Positions 17,387-26,034 of a stretch of DNA of 64,000 nt are shown in pieces. The notes beneath the pieces are model-generated. The model ran no database searches. It worked only from the letters and a program-made list of their open reading frames with translations, and was not told where the DNA came from. The stretch spans positions 36,346 to 100,345 of the forward strand of contig NZ_BJDJ01000011.1 of NCBI RefSeq assembly GCF_005405085.1. The letters are read 5' to 3'. The position numbers and the translations under genes were made by a program. This DNA is from Lactiplantibacillus daowaiensis (GTDB taxonomy: Bacteria > Bacillota > Bacilli > Lactobacillales > Lactobacillaceae). Numbering within the stretch: position 1 is the stretch's first letter; each line of letters opens with the position of its first letter.

Positions 17387-18253
17387 TTAATAAGCCTTGT
17401 CGATATCTTTTAACCAAGCTAATGCTAACGACTTATCCCCTAAGTGGGCCCCAATCACTGGGCCAAAGTAAGTAATATCAATTGGCATTTCTGGATAATC
17501 TTGTTGTAGCTTTTGTTTCCAGGCTTCAGCAGCTTCCAGATTATTACCTTGGACGATAATCGCCCGTAATGGATAGTTGATCTTGGCTTTTTCTTCGGCA
17601 AAGAGATGTTCCACGCGCGCCAAAGCCTTCTTAGTTGAACGGACTTTTTCAAAAGCGACGATTTCATGTTTTTCATCAAAGGTTAAAATCGGTTTGATTC
17701 GCAAAACACTACCAATGAAGGCCGAGGCGTTCGACAACCGTCCGCCGCGCACTAAGTTTTGTAAATCATCCACGATAAAGTACTCACCCATTGAAGCACG
17801 CAAATCATCTAAGCGCGCGATAATTTCTTCAACGGTATGGCCGGCCTTGGCCATTCGGGAAGCTTCGATAGCTAAATAGCCCATTAAACGCACTGTAATT
17901 TGTGAGTCATATGGCACTAATTTAATGTTATCAACTGCATCACGCATATTTTCAAGACTATTATAAAAACCGGAAATGGTGCTGGCTAAATGGATACTGA
18001 TGACCGCATCATAACCTTGATCCCCCAATTTATTATAAAATTCAATCATTTCCCCCACGGGTGGTTGCGACGTGCTGGGGAATGACTTGAATGATTTCAT
18101 ATTGGCATAGAAGTCTTTCGTCGTAATATCGACGCCTTCTTGATACACTTTTCCATCTATAATAACCGGAATCGGTACCACATGAATATCATTGTCGGCA
18201 ACCTCTTGCGGTGTCAAATAGCTAGTGCTGTCAGTAACAACAGCAATCTTCAT
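17387..18253 (-). CDS. DegV family fatty-acid-binding protein
   Basis: 288 aa. The N-terminal MKIAVVTDSTSYL and the downstream SFPSTSQPPVGE are the two DegV signatures; the first lines the carboxylate-binding pocket. DegV/FakB proteins bind a fatty acid, and true FakB partners present it to the FakA kinase for phospholipid synthesis. No kinase gene is nearby, so the FakB role is inference. ATG 18253 follows AGGTG; the upstream GTG codons overlap it. First gene of the DegV-GNAT pair. Confidence 0.9.
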   Translation of the reverse strand: MKIAVVTDSTSYLTPQEVADNDIHVVPIPVIIDGKVYQEGVDITTKDFYANMKSFKSFPSTSQPPVGEMIEFYNKLGDQGYDAVISIHLASTISGFYNSLENMRDAVDNIKLVPYDSQITVRLMGYLAIEASRMAKAGHTVEEIIARLDDLRASMGEYFIVDDLQNLVRGGRLSNASAFIGSVLRIKPILTFDEKHEIVAFEKVRSTKKALARVEHLFAEEKAKINYPLRAIIVQGNNLEAAEAWKQKLQQDYPEMPIDITYFGPVIGAHLGDKSLALAWLKDIDKAY

Positions 18254-18345
18254 CACACACACCTACTTCTTCATCGAATTAATATCAAATATATTAGCAT
18301 AAATACGCCCTTGAAACCAGCTTGTACCGATGGTTAAAAAGTGGC

Positions 18346-18768
18346 TTAGTCACCCAACGTACGGTCAACCGATTTATTTAAGCGGTTTAATAGAATCCGG
18401 AGTAGGTTTTGTTCGTCTTGTGGCCATTTATCAAAAATAGTTGCTTCATATTTAGCGTAGTCAGCATTAATAACGGCGGCAGCATTTTCGCCTAATGGGG
18501 TCACCGTGTAAATCAGTTGCCGGCGATCACGACCGACGGCTTCTTTACTTAACTTTTCTTTCTTCACTAAACTGGCTAATTGGCGGCTTAAGGTTGATGT
18601 GTCGAGTTGCATTTCAGCAGCCAATTTTTCTTGGGTGTCAAACCCCGCTAATAATTTTAATAATAGTTGCCACTCAGCAACCGTGACCCCTTGGCTTTTA
18701 GCAATCTTTTTTAACATGGCCGTTTGTTGTTTGGCAGTATCAGCCAATGCGGCTAAACTTGACTTCAT
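18346..18768 (-). CDS. MarR family transcriptional regulator
   Basis: 140-aa winged-helix regulator. The recognition region is EKLAAEMQLDTSTLSRQLAS, followed by the wing with GRDRRQL (the DxR wing motif) and TPLGENAA. GGGGG lies 8 nt before the ATG. Its promoter overlaps a palindrome, suggesting autorepression. It is not clearly co-transcribed with DegV (84-bp gap), and its ligand and other targets are unknown. Confidence 0.9.
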   Translation of the reverse strand: MKSSLAALADTAKQQTAMLKKIAKSQGVTVAEWQLLLKLLAGFDTQEKLAAEMQLDTSTLSRQLASLVKKEKLSKEAVGRDRRQLIYTVTPLGENAAAVINADYAKYEATIFDKWPQDEQNLLRILLNRLNKSVDRTLGD

Positions 18769-18797
18769 TTAATATACCCCCTCAATTGTGCTTTAAA

Positions 18798-18808
18798 TGT
18801 ATTATACA
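18798..18808 (-). promoter_or_regulatory. Palindrome over the MarR gene -10 box
   Basis: TGTAT-T-ATACA, a perfect palindrome, contains the minus-strand -10 TATAAT (18801-18806). A TTCACA -35-like box lies 18 bp upstream. A repressor bound here would block the MarR promoter, so it is a candidate autoregulatory operator. Confidence 0.5.
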
Positions 18809-19038
18809 ATAACTGGCCCGCCATTGTGAACCGGTTTTCGTTAGTAGACGGCTAAATTGGTTTTTGGTATAAGCAATTTATTGGTCGTTCGCTGGCCTGA
18901 TGACCAGTCGGCGTCGCAGAAATGACTGATGACTGCCGACTTATAACTTGTTTAAACGCTAACTTGCCATGTATACTATAAAGGTTGGCCGGTAGCATTA
19001 CCGGCATTGCAGAAATTCAGATGAAAGCGAGTGATCAC

Positions 19039-20748
19039 ATGTCTTTTGATGGACTATTTACCCATGCCATGGTCACCGAATTACACGAAAATTTATTAAA
19101 CGGTCGAATTATTAAAATTCATCAACCGTATCAAAATGAATTGATTCTAACGGTCCGCGCAAATGGTAAGAACTGGCCAGTTTTGTTGTCGGCTGATCCA
19201 ACTTATCCGCGGGTCCAAGTGACGCAGATTCCATACGTTAATCCAGCAGTCCCAACCAACTTTGCGATGATGATGCGCAAATATTTGCAAGGCGCAATTA
19301 TTACCAATGTGCAACAGATGGCCAATGACCGGGTCGTGCACTTTACCATAACAACGCGAAATGAATTAGGTGATGCCGAACAATTAACGTTAATTATTGA
19401 GATTATGGCGCGCCACAGTAACGTGATTTTAGTGGATCATCAAACGAGTAAAATCTTAGATGTCATCAAACACGTAGGTGCCGACCAAAACCGTTATCGG
19501 TTGTTATTACCAGGGGCAACTTATATCGAGCCACCGAAACAAGATAAGTTAAATCCGTTTGATACGAATACCGATTACTTGTCCTTAGTGAAGCAATATC
19601 CAAATGATGATGTCTTAGCCAAGCAATTACAGCAACACTATCAAGGCCTTGGTCGCGATAGTGCGCAACAATTGGCGTATGAATTGCATCAACCAGGTGA
19701 TTTGACGGCCCACTATAACGCCTTTTTAACTAACTTTGATCACCCAACGCCAACGTTGACGACGTTGCCAACCCATAAGACGATGTTTGCGGCTAGCAAT
19801 TATGCCGCTTTTGGGACGAAAACGCGCCAATTTGAATCGCTTAGTGCCCTGCTTGATTTTTATTATCAAGATGCGGCACAACGCGAACGGGTTCAACAAC
19901 AAGCTGGTAATTTAATTCGAGTGGTACGCAACGACTTGAAGAAAAACCGTAAGAAAATGAAGAAGTTGCAACAAACGTTAGCGAATACCAAGCAAGCTGA
20001 TGAATTACGCTTAAAAGGCGAAATCTTAACCACCTATTTACATGAGGTCAAACGTGGGATGACCGAGATTACGTTAGCTGATTATTACCATGATAATCAA
20101 CCACTTAAGATTGAACTATCCAATCAGCTATCACCATCACGTAATGCCCAAAAGTATTTCTCCCGCTATCAAAAGCAAAAGAATGCGGTTATCTATGTGG
20201 GTGAACAGATTGAATTGACACAAGGTGAGATCGATTATTTGGACAATATTCAAACGCAAATTGAACTTGCGGCGCCGGCCGATATTGCTGAAATTCGGGA
20301 AGAATTGATGCAACAAGGTTATTTAAAACAACGGAAGACCAAGAAGAAACAACGGGCTTCGCGCAAAGTGAGCCAACCACAACAATTTGTGGCAACTGAT
20401 GGTACTGAGATTTCAGTTGGGAAAAATAACCGGCAAAATGATCAGTTGACCTTAAAGACTGCCCGTAAATCGGATTATTGGTTGCATACTCAAAAGATTC
20501 CGGGTTCACATGTCATTATTCACAGTGATGATCCGAGTGAAGCAACATTGACGGAAGCTGCCAATTTAGCGGCCTACTTCTCCAAGGCTCGTGATTCGGC
20601 AACGGTGCCAGTTGACTATGTGCAAGTTCGTAAGATACGTAAACCTAATGGTGCTAAACCAGGCTTAGTTATTTATGAAGGACAAAAAACATTGTATGTT
20701 TCGCCAGATGCTGACTTGGTTGAACGACTTACACCTAAGAAAGAATAG
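19039..20748 (+). CDS. rqcH: RqcH (NFACT family; Rqc2/FbpA homologue)
   Basis: 569 aa. RqcH binds stalled 50S-peptidyl-tRNA and adds C-terminal alanine tails in ribosome quality control. Domain order fits: NFACT-N (from MSFDGLFTHAMVTEL), HhH region, a coiled coil (about 290-420, RNDLKKNRKKMKKLQQ) and NFACT-R near the C-terminus (about 445-560, SDYWLHTQKIPGSHVII). The older annotation as fibronectin-binding protein comes from the same family. ATG 19039 starts the conserved N-terminus; the 18 codons upstream are not conserved in character. Single gene with a very strong terminator. Confidence 0.93.
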   Translation: MSFDGLFTHAMVTELHENLLNGRIIKIHQPYQNELILTVRANGKNWPVLLSADPTYPRVQVTQIPYVNPAVPTNFAMMMRKYLQGAIITNVQQMANDRVVHFTITTRNELGDAEQLTLIIEIMARHSNVILVDHQTSKILDVIKHVGADQNRYRLLLPGATYIEPPKQDKLNPFDTNTDYLSLVKQYPNDDVLAKQLQQHYQGLGRDSAQQLAYELHQPGDLTAHYNAFLTNFDHPTPTLTTLPTHKTMFAASNYAAFGTKTRQFESLSALLDFYYQDAAQRERVQQQAGNLIRVVRNDLKKNRKKMKKLQQTLANTKQADELRLKGEILTTYLHEVKRGMTEITLADYYHDNQPLKIELSNQLSPSRNAQKYFSRYQKQKNAVIYVGEQIELTQGEIDYLDNIQTQIELAAPADIAEIREELMQQGYLKQRKTKKKQRASRKVSQPQQFVATDGTEISVGKNNRQNDQLTLKTARKSDYWLHTQKIPGSHVIIHSDDPSEATLTEAANLAAYFSKARDSATVPVDYVQVRKIRKPNGAKPGLVIYEGQKTLYVSPDADLVERLTPKKE

Positions 20749-20757
20749 ATTATTGTA

Positions 20758-20808
20758 AATAAGCCGCCATTTAAGTTGTATCTACTTAAATGGCGGCTTA
20801 TTTTTTTG
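20758..20808 (+). terminator. Terminator of rqcH
   Basis: Perfect 19-bp stem (AATAAGCCGCCATTTAAGT and its complement) with a 7-nt loop, followed by a run of T. Confidence 0.92.
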
Positions 20809-20913
20809 CGGAAGTTGGTTATTGCTTCCCCACGAGAGCTGCGTTAAGCTGATGGCTGGTTTTTGGGTTGAGGTAATCATTTAGTTAAAGTAAGAAGTTA
20901 CAACTATACTATA

Positions 20914-21414
20914 TTAATACACCGACTTTTTTAATACTGTCCATGTTTGATAATCGATTTCTTGCGCATCAAACGTTTCATGATTAAGCAAATAAGCTTT
21001 GACCTTCAAAACTAATGGTGAGGCGTTACTTATTGATAATTGTGATAATGGCACTCGCAGTGCCCCATGCGAATCTTGTCCCGTAATCGTTTCGGAAACT
21101 TGACCTGCTACTTGGCCAACGGTCTCATCAATCCGATAAAACACACAAATATGCTGATTGTATTGCCACTGCTCAAAGTGCCAAGGATAACGAAAACTGG
21201 TAATCCCTAATTGAGACAATTTTGTCGGCACTAATCCGGTTTCTTCCTGAATTTCACGCTTGATGGCATGTAATAATGGTTCCCCATCGCCTAAACTACC
21301 ACCTGGTAAATCAAAGCGATTAGTATATGGACCACCGTATTTTTTAGTGACGACCAAACCATCTTGATCACCAATAATGCCATAAACACCAAATGCACGA
21401 TGGAATTTAGCCAT
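20914..21414 (-). CDS. NUDIX hydrolase
   Basis: 166 aa. The Nudix box G-x5-E-x7-REUxEExGU is complete (GGSLGDGEPLLHAIKREIQE followed by ETGL), so Mg-dependent hydrolysis of a nucleoside-diphosphate-linked substrate is expected; the substrate is unknown. AAGG lies 7 nt before the ATG. It stands alone, converging on rqcH with a 105-bp AT-rich gap. Confidence 0.9.
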   Translation of the reverse strand: MAKFHRAFGVYGIIGDQDGLVVTKKYGGPYTNRFDLPGGSLGDGEPLLHAIKREIQEETGLVPTKLSQLGITSFRYPWHFEQWQYNQHICVFYRIDETVGQVAGQVSETITGQDSHGALRVPLSQLSISNASPLVLKVKAYLLNHETFDAQEIDYQTWTVLKKSVY

Positions 21415-21619
21415 TAAGTTGCCTTCTTCCTATACCCGTTGGGGTTTATAAATGTCATTACTTATAGTATACCCTTTTTAATCACAAAACTGCATATTTA
21501 TTTAAAATGGATTTATTCACATCTACTTGTTTATTATTTGAGTAAACATTATTGTTTTTAAGCTGTTGACAGATTTAATAAACAAGTGTAAATTTAGCCC
21601 TATTGAGAGGTGAACTTGG

Positions 21620-22351
21620 ATGAATCTAGCTGAACTGAGCTTAGTCGACCTACAACGCGGCTGGCATGTGCAAGCTAACGAATTGCAATGCAACTATTGT
21701 GCGGCTAACTGGGTCGCTGAAACACCAACTAGTACCTTGACGCAACATATCGAAACCGTTCATGGCGGTAACTTGACCCAATTGATTCATTTGGATAGTC
21801 GCTACAATACATTGACGTCTAAACAGCAAGATCTGTTAACCGCATTTGCAACCGGTATTAAGGACCAAGCGCTGGCTAAACAATTACAAGTAGCCGCCGC
21901 AACGATTCGTCATCAAAAATTTACGTTCCGAGAAAAAGCCAAACAGGCCAAATTATACTTGGCTATTTATGAACAAGTTTTTGGTGAACTGGCCCAACCG
22001 ACTGAAGAACAATTGATCGATGTGCCAGAACAGCCACAGCAACCTGATGACCGGTGGCTGATTACTGAAGAAGAAGCGGCTAAAGCCCTGCAACATTATT
22101 TTGATTTCTCAACTGAACCGTTACAGTTAAAACGACTGCCTAAAAAGCAAAAGACTATCATTATTGTTTTAACACGCATCGTTGATGAGATTCCGACCGC
22201 CGAAGTTTTAACTGAACCTGCCCTTAACGCAATCTTAAAACCGATTTACTTTGATTATGTGACCGTGCGACGTTACTTAATTGAATATGGGTTTTTAGAC
22301 CGTCAAGCGGATGGCACCAAATATTGGCGGCCAATGACTAGAAAGGATTAA
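21620..22351 (+). CDS. DUF2087-domain protein with zinc-finger-like N-terminus
   Basis: 243 aa. The N-terminus has a Cys-Cys/His-His arrangement (LQCNYC ... HIETVHGG), followed by a LuxR-like helix-turn-helix (about 65-110, LTSKQQDLLTAFATGIKDQA). The C-terminal domain (about 165-240, LKRLPKKQKTIIIVL ... VTRRYLIEYGFLDR-like) is DUF2087, common in Firmicutes regulators. A DNA-binding role is likely. Its gene is followed after 2 bp by a GIY-YIG gene and then a CAT-like gene overlapping by 8 bp, so it may control this operon. GAGAGGTG precedes the ATG. Confidence 0.82.
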   Translation: MNLAELSLVDLQRGWHVQANELQCNYCAANWVAETPTSTLTQHIETVHGGNLTQLIHLDSRYNTLTSKQQDLLTAFATGIKDQALAKQLQVAAATIRHQKFTFREKAKQAKLYLAIYEQVFGELAQPTEEQLIDVPEQPQQPDDRWLITEEEAAKALQHYFDFSTEPLQLKRLPKKQKTIIIVLTRIVDEIPTAEVLTEPALNAILKPIYFDYVTVRRYLIEYGFLDRQADGTKYWRPMTRKD

Positions 22352-22353
22352 AC

Positions 22354-22731
22354 ATGGATACTAATCGCAAACAACAGCTACGCCAAGCTTATAAAATGGC
22401 GCCCACATATTATGGGGTGATTCAAATCGAAAATAAGCGCAATCATAAAATTTACTTGGATACGGCCGCAAACTTACACAACCGCTGGGCGTTTTATCAA
22501 TTGAACCTGAACAAAGACTTTTATCGCAATACTCCACTGCAAGCTGATTGGGATGCACAGGCTGGTGAAGACTTTGAATACACGGTCCTTTGGAAAAAGG
22601 AAACGACGGATGTCTTAAACATGCGCCAAACGTTGAAAGACTTAAAAGCCAAATGGTACCGAGATTTACAGCCATTTGATGACCGCGGCTATAATCGTCG
22701 CCCTAAAGACTGGGAGGAATCTAATGACTGA
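22354..22731 (+). CDS. GIY-YIG-like small protein
   Basis: 125 aa. The N-terminal YYGVIQIENKRNHKIYLDTA and NLHNRW follow the GIY-YIG core pattern (Y-G-V/I ... K-I-Y), though the second YIG is degenerate (IYLD) and the catalytic Arg/Glu positions are unclear, so nuclease activity is uncertain. Similar short GIY-YIG-like proteins paired with DUF2087 proteins are familiar in lactobacilli. It starts 2 bp after the DUF2087 stop (GAAAGGA site) and overlaps the next gene by 8 bp. Confidence 0.75.
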   Translation: MDTNRKQQLRQAYKMAPTYYGVIQIENKRNHKIYLDTAANLHNRWAFYQLNLNKDFYRNTPLQADWDAQAGEDFEYTVLWKKETTDVLNMRQTLKDLKAKWYRDLQPFDDRGYNRRPKDWEESND

Positions 22732-23392
22732 ACCTTTAAATACCAACTTCACACCCATTGATCAAGCAACTTGGTCACGGCGGGAATACTTTTATTACTT
22801 TACTAAAATGATGCCAACCGGTTTTGCGTTGACCGTTAATATGGATGTCACTAAATTACTAGCATGGACTCGGGCCCATCAAGTTAAATTTAATGCCGCT
22901 TACTTATATTTGGTCAGCCATTGCTTAACAGACCATCCAGAAATGCGCGTCGGTCGCTTTGATGATCAGTTGGTGACGTTTGACGTTGTGCATCCCTCAT
23001 ATACGGTGCTGCATGATGATCATTCGATGTCTAACCTCTGGACAGCATATACGCCAGAATTTACGACCTTTAACCAGTGGTACTTAGCTGACTTGGCACA
23101 ATATGGCCACATTACCGGTCCTATGCCGAAAGCCCCACAAAGTCCTAATTTATTTACGATTGGCAGTTTGCCATGGGTCGAATTCACCAGCTATACCCCG
23201 TTGCCATTTACGCCATTGAACACATTTTTCCCGGTTTTCCAAGCGGGAAAATTTACAGTCCATGGTCTTCAAACGACCATGCCACTATCGATTACGATCC
23301 ATCATGCGGTGGCGGATGGCTATCATGTCAGCAAGCTGTTTAATGACCTGCAAGCCGCTTTCAATCAACCAGCTACCTTATTAGAAAAGTAA
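22724..23392 (+). CDS. Chloramphenicol acetyltransferase family (CatA-like) protein
   Basis: 222 aa, the usual length for type A CAT. The catalytic motif HHAVADGYH (HHxxxDG) is intact near residue 193, and VHPSYTVLHDD, SNLWTAY and the N-terminal WSRREYFYYF match the family. CAT moves acetyl from acetyl-CoA to chloramphenicol; chromosomal homologues often have other, unknown acceptors, so resistance is not implied. The ATG at 22724 has GGGAGGA upstream and overlaps the GIY-YIG stop (ATGACTGA). Third gene of the operon. Confidence 0.85.
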   Translation: MTEPLNTNFTPIDQATWSRREYFYYFTKMMPTGFALTVNMDVTKLLAWTRAHQVKFNAAYLYLVSHCLTDHPEMRVGRFDDQLVTFDVVHPSYTVLHDDHSMSNLWTAYTPEFTTFNQWYLADLAQYGHITGPMPKAPQSPNLFTIGSLPWVEFTSYTPLPFTPLNTFFPVFQAGKFTVHGLQTTMPLSITIHHAVADGYHVSKLFNDLQAAFNQPATLLEK

Positions 23393-23401
23393 AATGCCAT
23401 T

Positions 23402-23450
23402 AAAAAGTCAGCCTAACTTTCATCAAAATGAAAATTAGGCTGACTTTTTT
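23402..23450. terminator. Bidirectional terminator between CAT-like and NEAT genes
   Basis: Stem AAAAAGTCAGCCTAA / TTAGGCTGACTTTTTT with inner pairs, A run on the left and T run on the right. Confidence 0.88.
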
Positions 23451-23454
23451 GACA

Positions 23455-24194
23455 CTATTCTGACTGGCGTTTTACTAGCCAGCTAATTCCACCAATCAGC
23501 ACTAATAACCCCGTTACCGAGCTGAGTAATAGTGGTTTGACGTTGCCGGTTACGTGCTTGGCAGGCGTTACGGCTGGTTTTGCTTCAGTCTGAACTGATG
23601 ACTGCGATGTACTAGTACTTGAAGTCGCCGCGTTTACGCTACTACTAGTGGCGTGCTGCGAGGTAACGTTAGTAGTAGTGTTGGCCCTTTTTTTGCGGGC
23701 GTCACCGTTTTCGTATTGCTTGCATGCTTGGCCTGAGTAACCATGCGAACATGTGCCGTTAATTTGGGCAGTTGGCTCGTTTTAAACTTGAACGAAATCG
23801 CATGCGTCGCATGATAAACATGTAAGACATTGATCGATAGCTTAGCCGTTACTGCCCGTTTCAAACTTTTTGTTGTAAAAGAATAATAAATATTAGAATT
23901 GTCGGCTTTATCCCGGACTTTACGTACGTGCTGCGGCTTAGCCCCATTTACGCGTAACACTTGGACGGGGTATTTGCCTAGGGCCTTAGCTGTTTTCAAA
24001 TGCATGGTGACGACATAGTGTTTATTTTTCACAGCCACTTTAGCTGGTTTAACAAAATATTTACTGGCAATCGACGTTTTCGTCGTCCCGTAAGTCAATG
24101 CTTGATAATTCACTGACTTGGCCTGTGCCGTTGTAGCTAATGTCAGTCCTAGCAAGCCGGTCATTGCCATGATGACCACCGCTCGTTTTTGCAT
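23455..24194 (-). pseudogene. NEAT-like surface protein, reading frame broken at an A7 tract
   Basis: Frame 0 (24194 to 23634) gives a signal peptide (to about residue 25), a NEAT-like beta domain (about 27-135) and the start of a linker, and stops at 186 aa. From the minus-strand tract A7 (23688-23694) the -1 frame stays open to TAG at 23455. It supplies a Thr/Ser-rich linker (ANTTTNVTSQHATSSS) and a hydrophobic anchor (PLLLSSVTGLLVLIGGISW) ending KRQSE. One extra A would give an intact 246-aa membrane-anchored protein. A AAA AAA is also a -1 ribosomal slippery heptamer. So this may be a mutation, phase variation, slippage or a sequencing error. The heme motif YxxxY is YHATH. Start ATG abuts the stop of the upstream NEAT gene. 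Confidence 0.8.
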
Positions 24195-25457
24195 TTAAAC
24201 CACCCACTTTATGAGTAGCCAACCACCACTTAATAGTCCCAGACTAAGAAAACCAATAAGCGTCACCACTGAAGTTGTGGCTTCCTTAGTTTGTGGCAAT
24301 TGTTGCCGCGTTGTTTTGGTCGCACTGGTTGTTGCTGGTGTCGACGTTGTGTTCGCCGCTGATTGCGGATTGGTGGTCGCATGATGCGTTGTCCCGGCGT
24401 TGTCGGTACCGGCATGACTAAACTTAAATCGGACGGTAAAGGTCTGATCAATATCGGCGGCTGGGACGGTCACATGCACCGTCCCGCTAATTAATTTGGT
24501 CAAAGCTTGCAACGACTTGACGGTAAACGTATACGTTACCACGTAATTTTTGCCACTCGTTGCATAATGAATATTCTGAGCCGTCTCACCATTAATCGTT
24601 AGCGGCGTAAATCCATGCATTGCCATCCCGGTTGACTTAGCATAGCGAACATTTAAGCGAACCTGATACTGATTGCCCGTTTTGATAATTGTCGCCGTAT
24701 GCGTATAAAACTTATTCGCCGCTGAAACTTGATTACCAGTAGCTTGTAAAACTTGATACGTCCAACCAGTCATGGTTAAGGCCGCGGCCTGCTTATTAGT
24801 ACTGGTCTTAGTCGTTGCTGGTTGGGTGGTTTTCGTCGTTGTCGCCTTAGTCACCGCCGTCTGTTGGCTAGCTTGCGTCGCTGCCTTGGTAGTCGTCACA
24901 CTGCTACTAGTAGTGCTGAACGTTGAACTGGCACTTGACTTAGTCGTCGGACCGGTTGTGCTTGCTGAAGACGATGCTGTAGTTGCTGCACTACTGGATG
25001 TGGTGCTAGCGGCAACTGTTGGTACTTGTTGCCAATCCAAGGTTAACCAGGCACTTTCAGTCATCGCGCCCATCGGGGTCGTTAAGTTGAACGTGACTGG
25101 CACGGTCGCTGCTGGACTAGTTAAAGCAATTGTTAAACTACTACCAGTTAGAATATCCTTGCCAGCACTAGTTACACCAGTGATATATTTTTGACCAGCC
25201 GTTGTGATTGGTAACGTGACTTGATAATTATCATTACTAACGACCACCGTTGCACGATTGTTAAAAAAGCTGGCGGCCGAAGAAGTCACACTGCCAGCAT
25301 GACCTTGGTCATCCTTAACAAATGATGCTGGTAATTGGTACGTCCCGTCGGCAAGCGTTGCCGCTTGTACGTTATGTAAAGCGGTTACATTCAAAAGCAA
25401 AAAAACAACTGCCATTAAGCCCCCAAGGCCCACCTTGATCCACTGCTGATGTCGCAT
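24195..25457 (-). CDS. NEAT-like, sortase-anchored surface protein (LPQTKE)
   Basis: 420 aa. A signal peptide (about 1-32, ending VQA) is followed by a NEAT-like domain (about 34-145, LADGTYQLPASFVKD), a Ser/Thr linker (150-225), a second NEAT-like domain (about 228-350, MTGWTYQVLQATGNQ), another linker, LPQTKE at 387-392 and a hydrophobic anchor. The tail after the anchor has only one Lys, weak for a sortase substrate. NEAT domains bind heme through YxxxY on the last strand; here those positions read IDQTF and ESAWL, so heme binding is doubtful. AGGAGGG precedes the ATG. Co-transcribed with the frameshifted NEAT gene. Confidence 0.8.
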   Translation of the reverse strand: MRHQQWIKVGLGGLMAVVFLLLNVTALHNVQAATLADGTYQLPASFVKDDQGHAGSVTSSAASFFNNRATVVVSNDNYQVTLPITTAGQKYITGVTSAGKDILTGSSLTIALTSPAATVPVTFNLTTPMGAMTESAWLTLDWQQVPTVAASTTSSSAATTASSSASTTGPTTKSSASSTFSTTSSSVTTTKAATQASQQTAVTKATTTKTTQPATTKTSTNKQAAALTMTGWTYQVLQATGNQVSAANKFYTHTATIIKTGNQYQVRLNVRYAKSTGMAMHGFTPLTINGETAQNIHYATSGKNYVVTYTFTVKSLQALTKLISGTVHVTVPAADIDQTFTVRFKFSHAGTDNAGTTHHATTNPQSAANTTSTPATTSATKTTRQQLPQTKEATTSVVTLIGFLSLGLLSGGWLLIKWVV

Positions 25458-25759
25458 GAAAAACCCTCCTAAAAATAATCTGAACTTTAAGCCAAATTCA
25501 TCTTACCACATTATTAAGTCGTATTTAATATATTTTATGAATTTATATTAACTTAATAATAGTATTGATAATTTTGACCCGGTTTAACTATTTTCCCCTG
25601 ACAATTAAACTAATTATGTTCAATTTAATTTTACCGCGTAACTGTTGCGTTAATCCAAGTCCCTAACTGTTTAGCGTGAGTGATAGCCTGATAATTCAGT
25701 TAAACACTTGTTACACCGGCCTCAATCGAGATTATTCGGTCACTTGCAAAACAAATCAA

Positions 25760-25803
25760 AAAACCGCGCCACCAGCATCTTTTCATGCTAGTGACGCGGT
25801 TTT
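25760..25803. terminator. Orphan hairpin terminator
   Basis: Stem AAAACCGCGCCACCAGCAT / ATGCTAGTGACGCGGTTTT with two mismatches; the longer T run (T6) is on the minus strand, where no gene ends. It lies next to a possible gene remnant and may be left from a lost gene. Confidence 0.6.
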
Positions 25804-25831
25804 CAAAGTAAGTAACAACGGGGTTGATTGA

Positions 25832-25921
25832 CACACCATAATCACATTAATTCAAGCGGAAATCGAGGAAGTGGTGGTGTTCAACCATGACCCTAGTATG
25901 CCCGCTTTGGTTGCTGCTTAA
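25832..25921 (+). pseudogene. Possible 3' end of a lost gene
   Basis: 29 codons with no start, ending AEIEEVVVFNHDPSMPALVA-A-stop, a composition and hydrophobic pattern like the C-terminus of a soluble protein. It lies between an orphan terminator and the dedA promoter. I do not recognise the family, and chance is possible. Confidence 0.25.
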
Positions 25922-25942
25922 AAGTGGTATCAACTGAAATTA

Positions 25943-25963
25943 TTCTGATAGTTTCTCAGAATC
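25943..25963. promoter_or_regulatory. Shared envelope-regulon element, copy A (dedA-gtcA)
   Basis: TCTGA-TAGTTTC-TCAGA (7-bp arms counting flanking AT pairs: ATTCTGA / TCAGAAT), preceded by AACTGAAA at 25933-25940. The same arrangement, ACTGAAA then TCTGA-N7-TCAGA, occurs at 32134-32161 upstream of PAP2-YfhO and GtrB. It overlaps or lies just upstream of the -35 position of the dedA promoter (-10 TATAAG at 25976), as an activator site would. Confidence 0.55.
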
Positions 25964-26034
25964 TCTTCACGACTTATAAGGGGCAAGCGATCGGCAAAAT
26001 TCGTATGATTAAATCAAAAAGCGAGGTCCTCATC

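Larger units (their letters stand above)
25458..26034. other. 577-bp gap between NEAT operon and dedA
   Basis: The left part (25458-25620) is very AT-rich and carries an inverted repeat TTAATATA-N11-TATATTAA at 25525-25551, close to where the NEAT promoter should be. The middle has an orphan hairpin terminator (25760-25803) and an open 29-codon remnant (25832-25921). The right part has the TCTGA-N7-TCAGA element (25943-25963) and a TATAAG -10-like box (25976-25981) for dedA. No complete gene. Confidence 0.6.

Noticed and set aside
24772..25194. 140-codon plus-strand frame rich in Val/Ala/Leu
   Set aside because: Antisense of the Thr/Ser linker of the NEAT protein; hydrophobic bias is a by-product of Thr codons.
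25525..25600. Fur- or PerR-like box upstream of the NEAT operon
   Set aside because: TATTGATAATTTTGA matches one half only; the AT-rich area gives many partial matches.
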